Positions 8,390-17,055 of a stretch of DNA of 64,000 nucleotides are shown here, piece after piece; the stretch's first letter is position 1, and the number at the start of each line of letters is the position of its first letter. The DNA is from Pseudoflavitalea sp. G-6-1-2 (GTDB lineage Bacteria; Bacteroidota; Bacteroidia; Chitinophagales; Chitinophagaceae), in assembly GCF_012927185.1 (NCBI RefSeq), contig NZ_JABBGB010000004.1:62001-126000 (forward strand), in the 5' to 3' direction. The notes below the pieces were generated by a model that was not told the origin of the DNA, did no database searches, and saw only the letters and a list, made by a program, of their open reading frames with translations. The position numbers and the translations under genes are program-made.

Positions 8390-9739
8390 ATGCTTTGGAT
8401 ACAATTTGCTATTCTGCTGGCTGCTATCCTCATCGGTTCCCGAATGAAAGGGATCGGATTGGGTGTGATGGGAATGGTGGGGATGCTCATCTTCATTCTG
8501 ATATTTCACATGAAGCCAGGCGACCCGCCGATCGAAGTGATGCTGATCATATTGAGCGTAGTGTCCGCCGCTGCCACATTACAGGCCGCAGGAGGAATGG
8601 ACTACCTTGTACGATTAGCAGAAACTATCCTCCGGAAAAATCCATCACATATCGTATTCCTAGGTCCGTTGGTTACTTACTTCTTCACGCTGTTTGCAGG
8701 AACGGCGCATATCAATTATTCCATACTGCCGATCATTGCGGAAGTATCCACCAAGAAAAGGATCAGACCCGAACGGGCAATGAGCATTTCGGTGATCTCA
8801 TCGCACCTGGCCATTACAGCAAGTCCGGTTTCAGCAGCTACTGCCACACTGCTTGGAATTGTGCGTGATGGCGGGTTTCAGCTCATCGATATCCTGAAAG
8901 TCTGTATCCCTGCCACCATCATCGGCACCATCGTTGGTACTATCAGTGTATTGAAGATGGGTAAGGATCTCGATAAAGATCCGGAGTTTCAGGAGCGAAT
9001 GAAAGACCCCGAATTTGTGAAGCGGCTCGATCAGAGTTCAGAGTCCACGGCTCCATTGAAGCCCGGAGCCAAATTATCAGTGGCACTCTTCGGCATCGGC
9101 GTATTGCTGATCATCCTTTTCGGATCTTTCCCGCAGCTGCTGCCGAATTTCAGGGAGACGGAAAACTTCGTACCCAATTTCGCAGTAGGCGCCGACGGAT
9201 CGATCCGCATGGCAGCGATGATCGAGATCATCATGCTTACCGTATCCGCATTCATCATCCTGCTTACCAAAACCAGTACAGCATCGGTTGCAAAAGCGAG
9301 CCTCTTCAGTTCCGCTGCACAGGCTACGCTCAGCGTATTTGGTGTGGTGTGGATGTCTGCCACATTCATGGACAATCACGTGGTGGCTATCGAAGCAGCT
9401 CTCGGATCGATGGTGCGCGACTTCCCCTGGACGTTCTCCTTTGCATTGTTCATATTCTCGATGCTGGCTTTCAGTCAGGCTGCCACTACCAAGGCACTGA
9501 TGCCGCTCGGCGTGAGCCTGGGCATTGTGCCGCCACACCTGATTGCGATGTTCCCGGCAGCAAATGGTGATTTCTTTCTCCCCGGTTATCCAACGCTGTT
9601 AGCAGCGATTCAGTTCGACCCAACCGGTTCTACACATATCGGAAAATACCTGCTCAACCATAGTTTCATGCGACCGGGAATTGTGGCCATTGCCACATCC
9701 GTTGCAGCAGGTTTTATTCTGGCAGGAATTCTGTTATGA
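8390..9739 (+). CDS. Anaerobic C4-dicarboxylate antiporter, DcuA/DcuB family
   Basis: Inner membrane antiporter for aspartate, fumarate, malate and succinate. The 449-residue protein has about ten to twelve hydrophobic helices and family motifs: the N-terminal IGSRMKGIGLGVMGMVG, the segment VVSAAATLQAAGGMDYLVRLAE, the loop LFAGTAHINYSILPIIAEV, and the SSHLAITASPVSAATA segment. A hydrophilic cytoplasmic loop with clustered Asp, Glu and Lys lies around residues 195-225. Linkage to aspA favours aspartate:fumarate or aspartate:succinate exchange. DcuA and DcuB cannot be told apart with confidence here. Its stop codon overlaps the start of the next gene (ATGA), so the two are probably translationally coupled. 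Confidence 0.92.
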   Translation: MLWIQFAILLAAILIGSRMKGIGLGVMGMVGMLIFILIFHMKPGDPPIEVMLIILSVVSAAATLQAAGGMDYLVRLAETILRKNPSHIVFLGPLVTYFFTLFAGTAHINYSILPIIAEVSTKKRIRPERAMSISVISSHLAITASPVSAATATLLGIVRDGGFQLIDILKVCIPATIIGTIVGTISVLKMGKDLDKDPEFQERMKDPEFVKRLDQSSESTAPLKPGAKLSVALFGIGVLLIILFGSFPQLLPNFRETENFVPNFAVGADGSIRMAAMIEIIMLTVSAFIILLTKTSTASVAKASLFSSAAQATLSVFGVVWMSATFMDNHVVAIEAALGSMVRDFPWTFSFALFIFSMLAFSQAATTKALMPLGVSLGIVPPHLIAMFPAANGDFFLPGYPTLLAAIQFDPTGSTHIGKYLLNHSFMRPGIVAIATSVAAGFILAGILL

Positions 9740-10506
9740 ACATGAAGATTGTTTTCGTTTTTCTTTGCAGTTTGATTACCGGCTCTGTGATTGGTCAATC
9801 GCCTAAAAAACAGGTGAACGACCAATCGCAGAGCTGGTTTTCTGTAAACTCTACTTTTCGCCTCAACGAGAAGTGGGGAGTGGTAGGTGATCTGCATATC
9901 AGAAGAAGCAATTTCATGGCAGATCCGAATTTTTATTTCGTTCGCGCAGGAGCAGGATACTGGTTCAACAAGCAACTCAATTTTGTTGCCGGGTATGCGC
10001 ATATGTGGCTGGCATCTGCAAAGAAAGGCGAGCGTGTATTTGTGAATGAAGACCGGCTCTATGGTCAATTAGCCTACAGCACAAAGCTTGGAAAACTCGC
10101 ACTGCTGCATCGTTTCAGGAATGAACACAGATGGAAGGAATCGGTTGTGGGCGACGATCTTCCCAACAAAACAGGGTTCTCCACAAGGCTTCGTTATCTC
10201 ATCAGTCTCACCTACCCTGTATTCAAAAATCCGAATCTGCCGCAGGCATGTTTGGCCAATGAGGTGCTGGTACAATTCGGTAAACCGATTGTGAACAATA
10301 CTTTCGATCAGCTGAGATTATTTGCGGGAATCAGACAAACGCTGGGACGCGGATGGAGCTTCGATTGTGGGTATATGATGCTGTATCAGCAACGCGCATC
10401 GGGGTATCAGTACGATCGCAATCATACTTTCAGATTGTTCTTTTATTACACGTTGAATCCGAAACCGGTAGCGCCAGCTCCGGCTCCGGAATATGAAGAC
10501 GAATGA
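9736..10506 (+). CDS. DUF2490 domain-containing outer membrane protein
   Basis: An exported 256-residue protein with signal peptide (cleavage likely after residue 20 or so, at VIGQ) and alternating beta-strand pattern rich in Tyr, Trp and Phe, ending in a run of Tyr/Phe strands, as in a small outer membrane barrel. Motifs such as the N-terminal QSWFSVNSTFRLNEKWGVVGDLHIRRS and the segments FVRAGAGYW and LRLFAGIRQTLGRGWSFDCGY match the DUF2490 family. The short C-terminal tail is Pro/Ala-rich. Its start overlaps the stop of the antiporter gene; an ATG at 9742 is an alternative. A role as pore or accessory for the dicarboxylate system is only an inference from coupling. It converges on proA with an 8 bp gap. 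Confidence 0.82.
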   Translation: MNMKIVFVFLCSLITGSVIGQSPKKQVNDQSQSWFSVNSTFRLNEKWGVVGDLHIRRSNFMADPNFYFVRAGAGYWFNKQLNFVAGYAHMWLASAKKGERVFVNEDRLYGQLAYSTKLGKLALLHRFRNEHRWKESVVGDDLPNKTGFSTRLRYLISLTYPVFKNPNLPQACLANEVLVQFGKPIVNNTFDQLRLFAGIRQTLGRGWSFDCGYMMLYQQRASGYQYDRNHTFRLFFYYTLNPKPVAPAPAPEYEDE

Positions 10507-10514
10507 TGTACAAT

Positions 10515-11756
10515 TTATCTCACCTGTCCATTGCCCCGCACCAGCCACTTTTCGGTAACCAGCTTCTCCAATGCAAACGGTCCGCGCGCATGCAGCTTCT
10601 GCGTTGAGATACCAATCTCTGCACCAAGTCCGAACTCTTCTCCATCAGTAAATCTTGTAGACGCATTCGTATACACCGCTGCAGCATCCACTTCATTCAA
10701 GAATCTTTCACAGTTCTTTTTGTTCTCCGACACAATCGCTTCTGAATGGCGTGTTGAATGCTCGCGGATATGCTCCAATGCTTCATCGATATCGCGTACC
10801 ACTTTCACTGCACATTTCAAACTGAGGAACTCTCTTCCGAAATCTTCCGCTGTGGCTTTTTGCAGAAAAGGATATCCCTGCAATAATTTGTAGGCTTTAG
10901 GCTCTGCGAATATTTCAACGCCATGCTCCGCCAGCCTTGGATGTAATTTTTTGAAGAAGTCAGCTGCAATTGCAGCATCCACCAGAATTGTATCTGCGGC
11001 ATTACACACCGATGGACGCGAAACTTTCGCATTCACTGCAATATTCAATGCCTTGCTGATCGAGGCTTCTTTTTCGATATACACATGACAAACGCCAGCG
11101 CCAGTCTCGATTACAGGCACCTGGCTGTTCTTCCTCACAAACTGAATCAAGGATTCAGATCCGCGGGGAATCAGCACATCCACGTATTTCGTAGCTGTGA
11201 AAAGTTCACTCACTACTTCTCTCTCTGAAGGAAGCAACGTTACACAATCAGGATCGAGCCGGTTATCCTTCAACACTTTTCTGATCAGCGCTACGGCTGC
11301 ACGATTGGTATTGTCTGCTTCGCTGCTGCCCTTGAGCACACACGCATTGCGACTCCTGAGACAGAGCGCAGCGATATCGAAAGTTACATTTGGACGTGAT
11401 TCATAGATGGCTCCTACCACTCCCAGTGGCACAGCCACACGCTCCAACAGCAAACCATTGCTGAGTTTGCGGCTCTCCAGCACTTTACCCGAAGGATCGG
11501 GCAGCTTGCTGATATTGCGGATGCTGGCAGCGATATTTTTGATGCGCTGCTCATTCAGCAGCAGTCTGTCGTTACGCGGATTATCGGGAGATTGCTTTGC
11601 AAGATCTTTCTTATTCGCACGTATCAGCACTTTTGCATTCGCTTCCAGCGCCTTTGCCATATCGGTGAGCGCCGATTTCAACTGCTTGTCTGTAGCGCGT
11701 TTCAGCGATACAGAGGCGTTGCTGGTTTTTTTTATCTGTGGTAAGATGGTGTTCAT
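10515..11756 (-). CDS. proA: Glutamate-5-semialdehyde dehydrogenase (gamma-glutamyl phosphate reductase)
   Basis: Second enzyme of proline biosynthesis: NADPH-dependent reduction of gamma-glutamyl phosphate to glutamate-5-semialdehyde. The 413-residue length is normal. Visible motifs: the Rossmann-type segment with PLGVVGAIYESRPNVTFDIA, the cofactor region ACVLKGSSEA, and the catalytic-Cys motif AKVSRPSVCNAADTILV; the C-terminal FGLGAEIGISTQKLHARGP is strongly conserved in ProA. It is encoded 23 bp after proB on the same strand, so a proBA operon is clear. It ends 8 bp from the convergent DUF2490 gene with no terminator visible between them. Confidence 0.96.
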   Translation of the reverse strand: MNTILPQIKKTSNASVSLKRATDKQLKSALTDMAKALEANAKVLIRANKKDLAKQSPDNPRNDRLLLNEQRIKNIAASIRNISKLPDPSGKVLESRKLSNGLLLERVAVPLGVVGAIYESRPNVTFDIAALCLRSRNACVLKGSSEADNTNRAAVALIRKVLKDNRLDPDCVTLLPSEREVVSELFTATKYVDVLIPRGSESLIQFVRKNSQVPVIETGAGVCHVYIEKEASISKALNIAVNAKVSRPSVCNAADTILVDAAIAADFFKKLHPRLAEHGVEIFAEPKAYKLLQGYPFLQKATAEDFGREFLSLKCAVKVVRDIDEALEHIREHSTRHSEAIVSENKKNCERFLNEVDAAAVYTNASTRFTDGEEFGLGAEIGISTQKLHARGPFALEKLVTEKWLVRGNGQVR

Positions 11757-11779
11757 TACTGTTCAGTTCAATGCTTGTA

Positions 11780-12814
11780 CTAAAATACAACAATGTCGTC
11801 TGCATGTGCAGCGATCACATTCTTCACTTTCAGGTTTTCTTTGATACTCGCTGCTCCCAGTTTTACTTTGGCAACACCGATGATGGTGCCTTCATCATCT
11901 TTCAGCTGCACCACTTCACCCTGTGTAAATTTCCCATGCACCTGCGCAATGCCCACTGTGAGCAGGCTGCGTCTTTGCAATACAGCTTTGGCTGCGCCGC
12001 TGTCAACGGAAATGCTTCCGAAAGTGATGCTGCCGCTGGCCAGCCATTTCTGGCGGGCTTTGAGATTGCTCTCTTGTGGCAGAAAGGTAGTGCCTTGTTC
12101 TCCGGCCAATGCTGATGCGAATGGCGCATTGCCTCTCAGCCCGGTGATGATCACTTTGATGCCGAGAGAATTGGCGAGTCGTGTAAAAGTCAGCTTGGAC
12201 GTCATGCCACCCAAACCAAGGCTGCTCTTATCTGTGGTAACAAATCCGAGTATGTGGGTATCGATATTGGTTACGAGTGGAATGATCTTTTTCTCATCAT
12301 CCATAAATCCGCCCACGGAAGTGCAGATGATCAGAGCCTCCGCATCAAAGCCAATAGCAATAAGGGTTGCAAGCTCATCGTTATCGGAGAACTTCAACTC
12401 CACATTGCTCACGAGATCGTTCTCATTCACAATCGGAATGATCTTGTTTGCCCAGAAGGTTTCGAATGTTTCTTTCAGTTGGAGAAACTGTGCACGTCTG
12501 CTGAAATGCACGCGTTCGGTAAGCGCCTGCGCTACCGGAATATCGTATGCGGTAAAATATTTCTGATAAAGACGAATGAGGATGGGATTGCCGATGGCGG
12601 CCGCCGCTTTTCTTTCTGTAAGCGTTCCCTTGTACTGCTTGATCAGCGATTTGCCGCTGCCAACTGCGCCACTGCTTACCAGCACTACGTTGTAGCGCTT
12701 CGATAAAGTCGCAATTTCCGCAGCTACTTTTTTGATGATGGCCTGACTGATCACGCCCTTGCTATCTGTGATCACTGCTGTTCCCAGCTTGATCACTAAC
12801 ACCGGTTTCTGCAT
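11780..12814 (-). CDS. proB: Glutamate 5-kinase with C-terminal PUA domain
   Basis: First enzyme of proline biosynthesis: ATP-dependent phosphorylation of glutamate, normally feedback-inhibited by proline. The N-terminal amino-acid-kinase domain (about residues 1-245) shows VIKLGTAVI, the glycine-rich VVLVSSGAVGSGK, and the FSDNDELATLIA motif of glutamate binding; a PUA domain follows (about 260-344, with IVVF at the end). Compared with enterobacterial ProB the usual LTDVxGLY motif is CTSVGGFMD, a conservative drift. At 344 residues it is slightly short. A hairpin with T-run sits in the 110 bp upstream of it, just before the ATG. Confidence 0.95.
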   Translation of the reverse strand: MQKPVLVIKLGTAVITDSKGVISQAIIKKVAAEIATLSKRYNVVLVSSGAVGSGKSLIKQYKGTLTERKAAAAIGNPILIRLYQKYFTAYDIPVAQALTERVHFSRRAQFLQLKETFETFWANKIIPIVNENDLVSNVELKFSDNDELATLIAIGFDAEALIICTSVGGFMDDEKKIIPLVTNIDTHILGFVTTDKSSLGLGGMTSKLTFTRLANSLGIKVIITGLRGNAPFASALAGEQGTTFLPQESNLKARQKWLASGSITFGSISVDSGAAKAVLQRRSLLTVGIAQVHGKFTQGEVVQLKDDEGTIIGVAKVKLGAASIKENLKVKNVIAAHADDIVVF

Positions 12815-12820
12815 GGTATA

Positions 12821-12855
12821 AAAAATAAAAAGGGTCAGGATAGAAATCCAACCCT
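12821..12855 (-). terminator. Terminator or attenuator just before proB
   Basis: On the minus strand agggt ... accct with an inner gga/tcc pair is followed by ttttattttt, ending 6 bp before the proB ATG. It could terminate the upstream 215-aa gene (stop at 12925). Because it lies so close to proB, any proB promoter must be upstream of it, so it could also act as an attenuator. Confidence 0.55.
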
Positions 12856-12924
12856 CTTTTATAATCCAATATCCTATGAAAAACCATAGTATTAACGGAA
12901 AGAGGGAGGAGTTTATTGTTCCTG

Positions 12925-13572
12925 TTATTTCAAAATCCCTGAATCAACTACTCTGCGCAGGTACTTCTTGTCCTGAATGATCCAGGTTACTTCATAACTG
13001 CCGATCAGTTCCTTGTTCAGCATGTACACGTAAATGGTTCGTTTATCGGGAGAAAGGTACACACCGTTGTATGTTCGGGTGGTGCCTTTTTCGTCGTTGT
13101 AAGTGAAAACCGGACTGTACAGATCACCGTAGGCTTCCTTCGGGATCTGAACGGTGTCTTTGCCAATTGTCATTACCACCGAAGCGATGGAGTATTGCGG
13201 TGTAGCGCCATAGCTGCCGTAAAAGGGTTTGCCATCGATACGAACCACATGCTTCTTTTCACCGTACAATCCCATCTTATGTTTGCTTGCATCGAACGGA
13301 CCAGACCTGATGGTTACTGCAATGCCATTGCCTTCAAAAGTGATGAAGTTGGCGCCATAGTCCACCGGCGGGATGGCCGGGAGCGGGCTCTTGTTCAGCC
13401 TGTCTTCCAACGCTGCCAGTGCAAAAGAAGCCACCTCACCTTTGAGGTCTTTCTCTGCCATTCTTGTATACCCTTCGGTTTTCTTTCTGTAATCGGGATA
13501 CGTGTTATCGTCTTCCTGTGCAATTACCTGCATACTGCAACACATAAGCAGTAAACACCATACAAGTTTCAT
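12925..13572 (-). CDS. Secreted protein of unknown function
   Basis: A 215-residue protein with a clear signal peptide (MKLVWCLLLMCCSMQVIAQ, cleavage after about residue 18). The mature part is polar, with a central beta-rich stretch (FITFEGNGIAVTIRSGPFD, YGEKKHVVRIDGKPFYGSYG) and a C-terminal YLSPDKRTIYVYMLNKELIGSYEVTWIIQD. I recognise no family. It is encoded 15 bp after the CrtI-like oxidoreductase on the same strand, so the two are probably cotranscribed; no functional link can be read from this. Confidence 0.8.
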   Translation of the reverse strand: MKLVWCLLLMCCSMQVIAQEDDNTYPDYRKKTEGYTRMAEKDLKGEVASFALAALEDRLNKSPLPAIPPVDYGANFITFEGNGIAVTIRSGPFDASKHKMGLYGEKKHVVRIDGKPFYGSYGATPQYSIASVVMTIGKDTVQIPKEAYGDLYSPVFTYNDEKGTTRTYNGVYLSPDKRTIYVYMLNKELIGSYEVTWIIQDKKYLRRVVDSGILK

Positions 13573-13587
13573 AGAATTAATTTGGTG

Positions 13588-15012
13588 CTAAGTTAACACA
13601 TCTTTCAATGCCCGCTGAGCGGCGTGCAGACCACACATTCCATGTACACCGCCTCCGGGCGGGGTGGACGATGAGCAGATGTAGATGCCTTTGGCAGAAG
13701 TTCTGTAGGGAGAGAAGCGCAGCGCGGGTCTGGTGAAAATTTGACGGATATCAAGTATGCCTCCGTTGATGTCTCCACCGATATAGTTGGGATTGTATGC
13801 TTCCATGGCCTCCGTATCCATCACATGGCGTGCAAGGATGCGTTCGCGGAATCCGGGAGCAAATCTTTCCACCTGTTTTTCGATTATTTCGGTCATGTCT
13901 TTCCGTGAGCCTGATGGCACATGGCAGTAAGCCCATCCGGTATGCTTGCCTTCGGGCGCGCGGGTGTTGTCGATGATGCTTTGCTGTGCCAGCAGCACAA
14001 AAGGATGTTCGGGATGTATGCCATCCATCGTTTGCTGTTCGCTCCGCACAATCTCTTCGAGCGTATTACCGATATGCACGGTGCCTGCTTTACGGCATAC
14101 ATCCGCAGCAAAAGGAATCGGCGCATCCAATGCCCAGTCTACTTTGAAAACGCCCATGCCGTAACGATAACGCTCCAGCTGCCATTTGTATAAAGATGAA
14201 AAACGATGGCCGGCGATCGTCAGCAACTGTTTCGGTGTTATATCGAAGAGCACGGCTTTCGATGATGGCAATTGCGAAAGCGAACTGATGTATGTATTTG
14301 TCTGGATGGTTCCACCCAATGATTCGAAGTATGCACCCAGGGCATTGGCGATGGATTGCGATCCGCCTTTAGGTACTGGCCATCCTTTCAGATGTCCGGC
14401 TGCCATCAGCACCAATGCGATTGCGGATGTGGTTGCATTGCTGAGCGGCTGCATACTGTGTGCGGCCATTCCGGCCCATAACCCGCGCGCATCGCGGGTT
14501 TGAAAGCGATGAGCCAATGATGTGGCGGATTGTAAAGCCTTCAGCCCGAAGGAGGCCATCTTCAGCGGATACTTCGGAAAACTCAGCGGCCCCAGCACAT
14601 CGGCAGCAATAGACGGCCAGTTGTTCACTACGGGTCTGATGAGTTGCAGGTAAGCCTGTTCGTCTTTTCCCAGTGCGGCAGCAGTCTGTTCCAAAGAAGG
14701 ACTGAGCATGGCAGCAGTTCCATCATTAAAAGGATGGGCAGCCGCAACAGATGGATACAGAAATTCCAGTCCGAACTGATGCAGCGGCAGTTTGGAGAAA
14801 AACGGCGAGCCTGCCGCGAGCGGATGAATGGCCGAACAGATATCGTGATGAAATCCCGGCAATGTGCATTCCATAGTGCGCATGCCGCCGCCGATAGTAG
14901 GTTTGCCTTCGAGCAGCAATACAGATTTCCCGGCCTGCTGCAGACGTATTGCTGCGGCCAGTCCGTTGGGGCCAGCGCCCACCACTATTGCATCGTAGTC
15001 TGTTCTGTTCAC
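13588..15012 (-). CDS. Phytoene desaturase-like FAD-dependent oxidoreductase (CrtI/PYROXD2 type)
   Basis: FAD-binding oxidoreductase of the amine oxidase/carotenoid desaturase superfamily. The GTG at 15012 gives VNRTDYDAIVVGAGPNGLAAAIRL, placing the dinucleotide-binding GxGxxG near residue 12 as in family members; in-frame ATGs at 15063 and 15129 would add 17 or 39 non-conserved residues. Other motifs: LLEGKPTIGGGMRT following the Rossmann fold, a central GWPVPKGGSQSIANALGAYFESLGG, typical of desaturases, and a C-terminal FAD motif with GIYICSSSTPPGGGVHGMCGLHAAQ. It is closer to the PYROXD2-like group than to true CrtI, and no crtB or other carotenoid gene is nearby. Substrate unknown. Confidence 0.85.
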   Translation of the reverse strand: MNRTDYDAIVVGAGPNGLAAAIRLQQAGKSVLLLEGKPTIGGGMRTMECTLPGFHHDICSAIHPLAAGSPFFSKLPLHQFGLEFLYPSVAAAHPFNDGTAAMLSPSLEQTAAALGKDEQAYLQLIRPVVNNWPSIAADVLGPLSFPKYPLKMASFGLKALQSATSLAHRFQTRDARGLWAGMAAHSMQPLSNATTSAIALVLMAAGHLKGWPVPKGGSQSIANALGAYFESLGGTIQTNTYISSLSQLPSSKAVLFDITPKQLLTIAGHRFSSLYKWQLERYRYGMGVFKVDWALDAPIPFAADVCRKAGTVHIGNTLEEIVRSEQQTMDGIHPEHPFVLLAQQSIIDNTRAPEGKHTGWAYCHVPSGSRKDMTEIIEKQVERFAPGFRERILARHVMDTEAMEAYNPNYIGGDINGGILDIRQIFTRPALRFSPYRTSAKGIYICSSSTPPGGGVHGMCGLHAAQRALKDVLT

Positions 15013-15167
15013 TGCCTGAGTTGTTCTTCCCAATTTACTGCCAGATATCGAAACGGCCAGCATTTTTCGACAGAACTGCCTGCCACTGAACGGACGATGG
15101 TTCCGTACTTCCCTCAAAAGCCCATCCAATCGCTATTTCGAGGCCGATTGCGCGGAAGCTCAGGCAC

Positions 15168-15195
15168 AAAAAAAACCGCCCCTTTCGGGAGCGGT
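15168..15195 (-). terminator. Terminator after the NDK-like gene
   Basis: Minus-strand hairpin accgctcc, cgaaa, ggggcggt (one G-T pair) followed by eight T, 25 bp beyond the stop codon of the 344-aa NDK-like protein. Confidence 0.85.
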
Positions 15196-15219
15196 CCACA
15201 ACTATTTATGTCCGTTATC

Positions 15220-16254
15220 TTATTTCAGATTTGCTTTCAGCAGCTCGATTGCTTCTGTAGCATCTTTCTCTTCTGTAAGATCGAATACTGAAATGGTTTT
15301 GCCATCAACAGTAACGTTGGCATTGTTCACGATCTTTTCGATCTGCTCGTCGGTGAAGTTAGCTTTCAGTTGTTTACCGAAGCTGAAATCAGTGAAGGCT
15401 TTGATTTTGCTGTTGTCAGCGAAATCGGAGTTGTAGCGGCGCAGTTCAACCAGTGCTTCTACAGGACCTGCAGAAAGGTGAACACCGTTTACACCCTGAG
15501 ATACTTCTGCCAGACCAAGTGCAGCCTGATTGTCGAGGAATTCGCGACGGAGGCTTCCTTTATTGGCAGTAGTTGGGTTGGTAGTTCCGATGAAGTTGTT
15601 GCGGGCATCGCTCCAGTTGAGATCGCCGCTGAGTGTCATTACAACGATGCTTCTTCCCTTCTCAGTGAAATGTTTCAGCTGACGTGGGTGGAAACCATTG
15701 ATCACATATACTACTTCGCTGTCGATTTTGATATCTTCTGCATAAGTACCACCTGCGAGTTTCTTGTTCTCTTTGTTCTGCCAGAGGAAGTCGAGAGAAT
15801 AAGCGTTGAACTGAGGATACTGATCGAGGAATTCAACACCACCGAGCAGTTTCACATCATTTACAGACTTTCCGTAGAGGCTGCTGAATTTCTCCACTGC
15901 TGCTTCAGAGAGGCTGTTCTTAGCATCAGAAGAGATCTTGTTGATTACACCATAGTGTTGGGCAATGATATTGTATTGCTCCAGGTATTTGGCAGAAAGT
16001 ACTTTTACATTGTGGATGGTAAGACCGAAATGACTGATCCTTTCGCGCACCAGTTCCAGAACTGCTTCAATGTTGATGCTATCGCTGGCTAAAGTGATCT
16101 CAGGCTTGATAAAGAATAAGAACTCATTTTTACCAACAGGGGCAGCCGTATTGGAATAGACCTCTTCAAAGAAAAGTTTTTCTTCCTGTGCTTTTTTAAT
16201 GCTGCCGATGATGCTGGCGGTGAGTTGATCGGCTGTAACCGTTGTATTGCTCAT
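15220..16254 (-). CDS. Large nucleoside diphosphate kinase-like protein with insertion
   Basis: A 344-residue cytosolic protein, more than twice the length of NDK (about 140-150). Split NDK motifs are visible: FLFFIKPE near 45-51 (Lys50 matches the ATP-binding Lys of NDK), then after an interval of about 80 extra residues SIVVMTLSGD (202-211), GTTNPTTANKGSLRREF (223-239; TNP and Arg236 match), and VNGVHLSAGPVEALVEL (255-271; Asn256 and His259 match the phospho-His motif NxxH, although HGSDS has become HLSAG). The Arg before GxTNP is displaced by one position. A further C-terminal region (about 285-344) has no NDK counterpart. It may be an active kinase, a regulator or a diverged paralogue; I infer only the fold. 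Single-gene unit with own promoter and terminator. Confidence 0.7.
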   Translation of the reverse strand: MSNTTVTADQLTASIIGSIKKAQEEKLFFEEVYSNTAAPVGKNEFLFFIKPEITLASDSINIEAVLELVRERISHFGLTIHNVKVLSAKYLEQYNIIAQHYGVINKISSDAKNSLSEAAVEKFSSLYGKSVNDVKLLGGVEFLDQYPQFNAYSLDFLWQNKENKKLAGGTYAEDIKIDSEVVYVINGFHPRQLKHFTEKGRSIVVMTLSGDLNWSDARNNFIGTTNPTTANKGSLRREFLDNQAALGLAEVSQGVNGVHLSAGPVEALVELRRYNSDFADNSKIKAFTDFSFGKQLKANFTDEQIEKIVNNANVTVDGKTISVFDLTEEKDATEAIELLKANLK

Positions 16255-16586
16255 TGTTTTCTAAAAATTTTCGCAAAGATACCCGGTTTTTTTCTGATTT
16301 TCAGACCCTTTTTTTCCGTTGGGGATCATACGGTATTTGGCCCCAAACCCTTGCCAGACGGCCCTTTACATTTTCCGGGTAAGGGTTTACCATCCTGAAA
16401 TATGCGTTTTTTTGGTTTGTGCCCTGGGTTTTGCGGGTGTATGTTTGCATTATCAAAATAACCACCCGGCCCAACGGTGTAGCTACAAAAAGCAGCAAGG
16501 TGCTGCGTTTCAGGCCGACTGAGTTTCCGATTGCCTCCATAGAAGCGATTCACTATTACGAACTGTAAACTTAAAAATATATTAAC
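16255..16586. other. Divergent intergenic region, NDK-like gene / exported protein gene
   Basis: 332 bp. It holds the NDK-like -7 box and a loose inverted repeat, aaaccctt (16345-16352) and aagggttt (16381-16388), 28 bp apart. Short open frames on both strands here (up to 79 codons) overlap each other and have no family likeness. No clear promoter was found for the gene at 16587. Confidence 0.5.
16274..16281 (-). promoter_or_regulatory. -7 box (tatctttg) for the NDK-like gene
   Basis: Exact TAnnTTTG match on the minus strand with its end 20 bp before the ATG, implying a very short leader. The -33 TTG is not evident. Confidence 0.5.
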
Positions 16587-17012
16587 ATGAAAAATGTTGC
16601 TAAAACCTCCATGTCTATTGTAGCCTTATTGGTTATCCTTACCCTTTCTTTCTCTACCTCTGCATTCGCAAACGGAGAAAAAGAAAAGGCTCCCAAAAAC
16701 GAAAGCACCAACAGCATCGAGCTGAAACATATCGGTGATTATGAGAACCAGCCTATCTTTCAGCTGAATCTCACTACCTCTGAAGCTGATGAGTTCACCA
16801 TCACACTGCGCGACAGCGATGGCAACCTGCTCTATGCCGACAAAATCAAAGGCACTGTTATTTCAAAGAAATTCCTTCTCACTACTCAGGAGATCGGAGA
16901 TAATATTGTTACCATCGAAGTAAGAAGCAAGAAGAGTCCTAAAGCTGAAGTATACACGATTAACAGGAAACAGAATCTCGTAGAAGAAACTTACGTAACT
17001 AAGATCAGGTAA
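16587..17012 (+). CDS. Small exported protein of unknown function
   Basis: 141 residues with a signal peptide (hydrophobic core IVALLVILTLSFS, cleavage likely at AFA-NG near residue 29). The mature part has a Lys/Glu-rich linker followed by a beta-sandwich-like pattern: IFQLNLTTSEADEFTITLRDSDGNLLYADKIKG (key parts: FQLNL, FTITLRDSDGNLLY). This resembles the small exported beta-domain proteins common in Chitinophagaceae, in which a strand-rich domain recalls T9SS sorting-domain folds, but no named family is assigned. It stands alone and is followed by a strong bidirectional terminator. Confidence 0.78.
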   Translation: MKNVAKTSMSIVALLVILTLSFSTSAFANGEKEKAPKNESTNSIELKHIGDYENQPIFQLNLTTSEADEFTITLRDSDGNLLYADKIKGTVISKKFLLTTQEIGDNIVTIEVRSKKSPKAEVYTINRKQNLVEETYVTKIR

Positions 17013-17055
17013 CAAATTGTTAGGTTATTGTAGTTAAGAAATTAGTGTTTGAACG

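Noticed and set aside
11793-12566. 257-codon plus-strand frame opposite proB
   Set aside because: Antisense shadow of proB, Ser/Leu-rich with no motif.
16301-16553. Overlapping open frames of 67 to 79 codons in the 16255-16586 gap
   Set aside because: They overlap on both strands, lack any family pattern and sit in a divergent promoter region.
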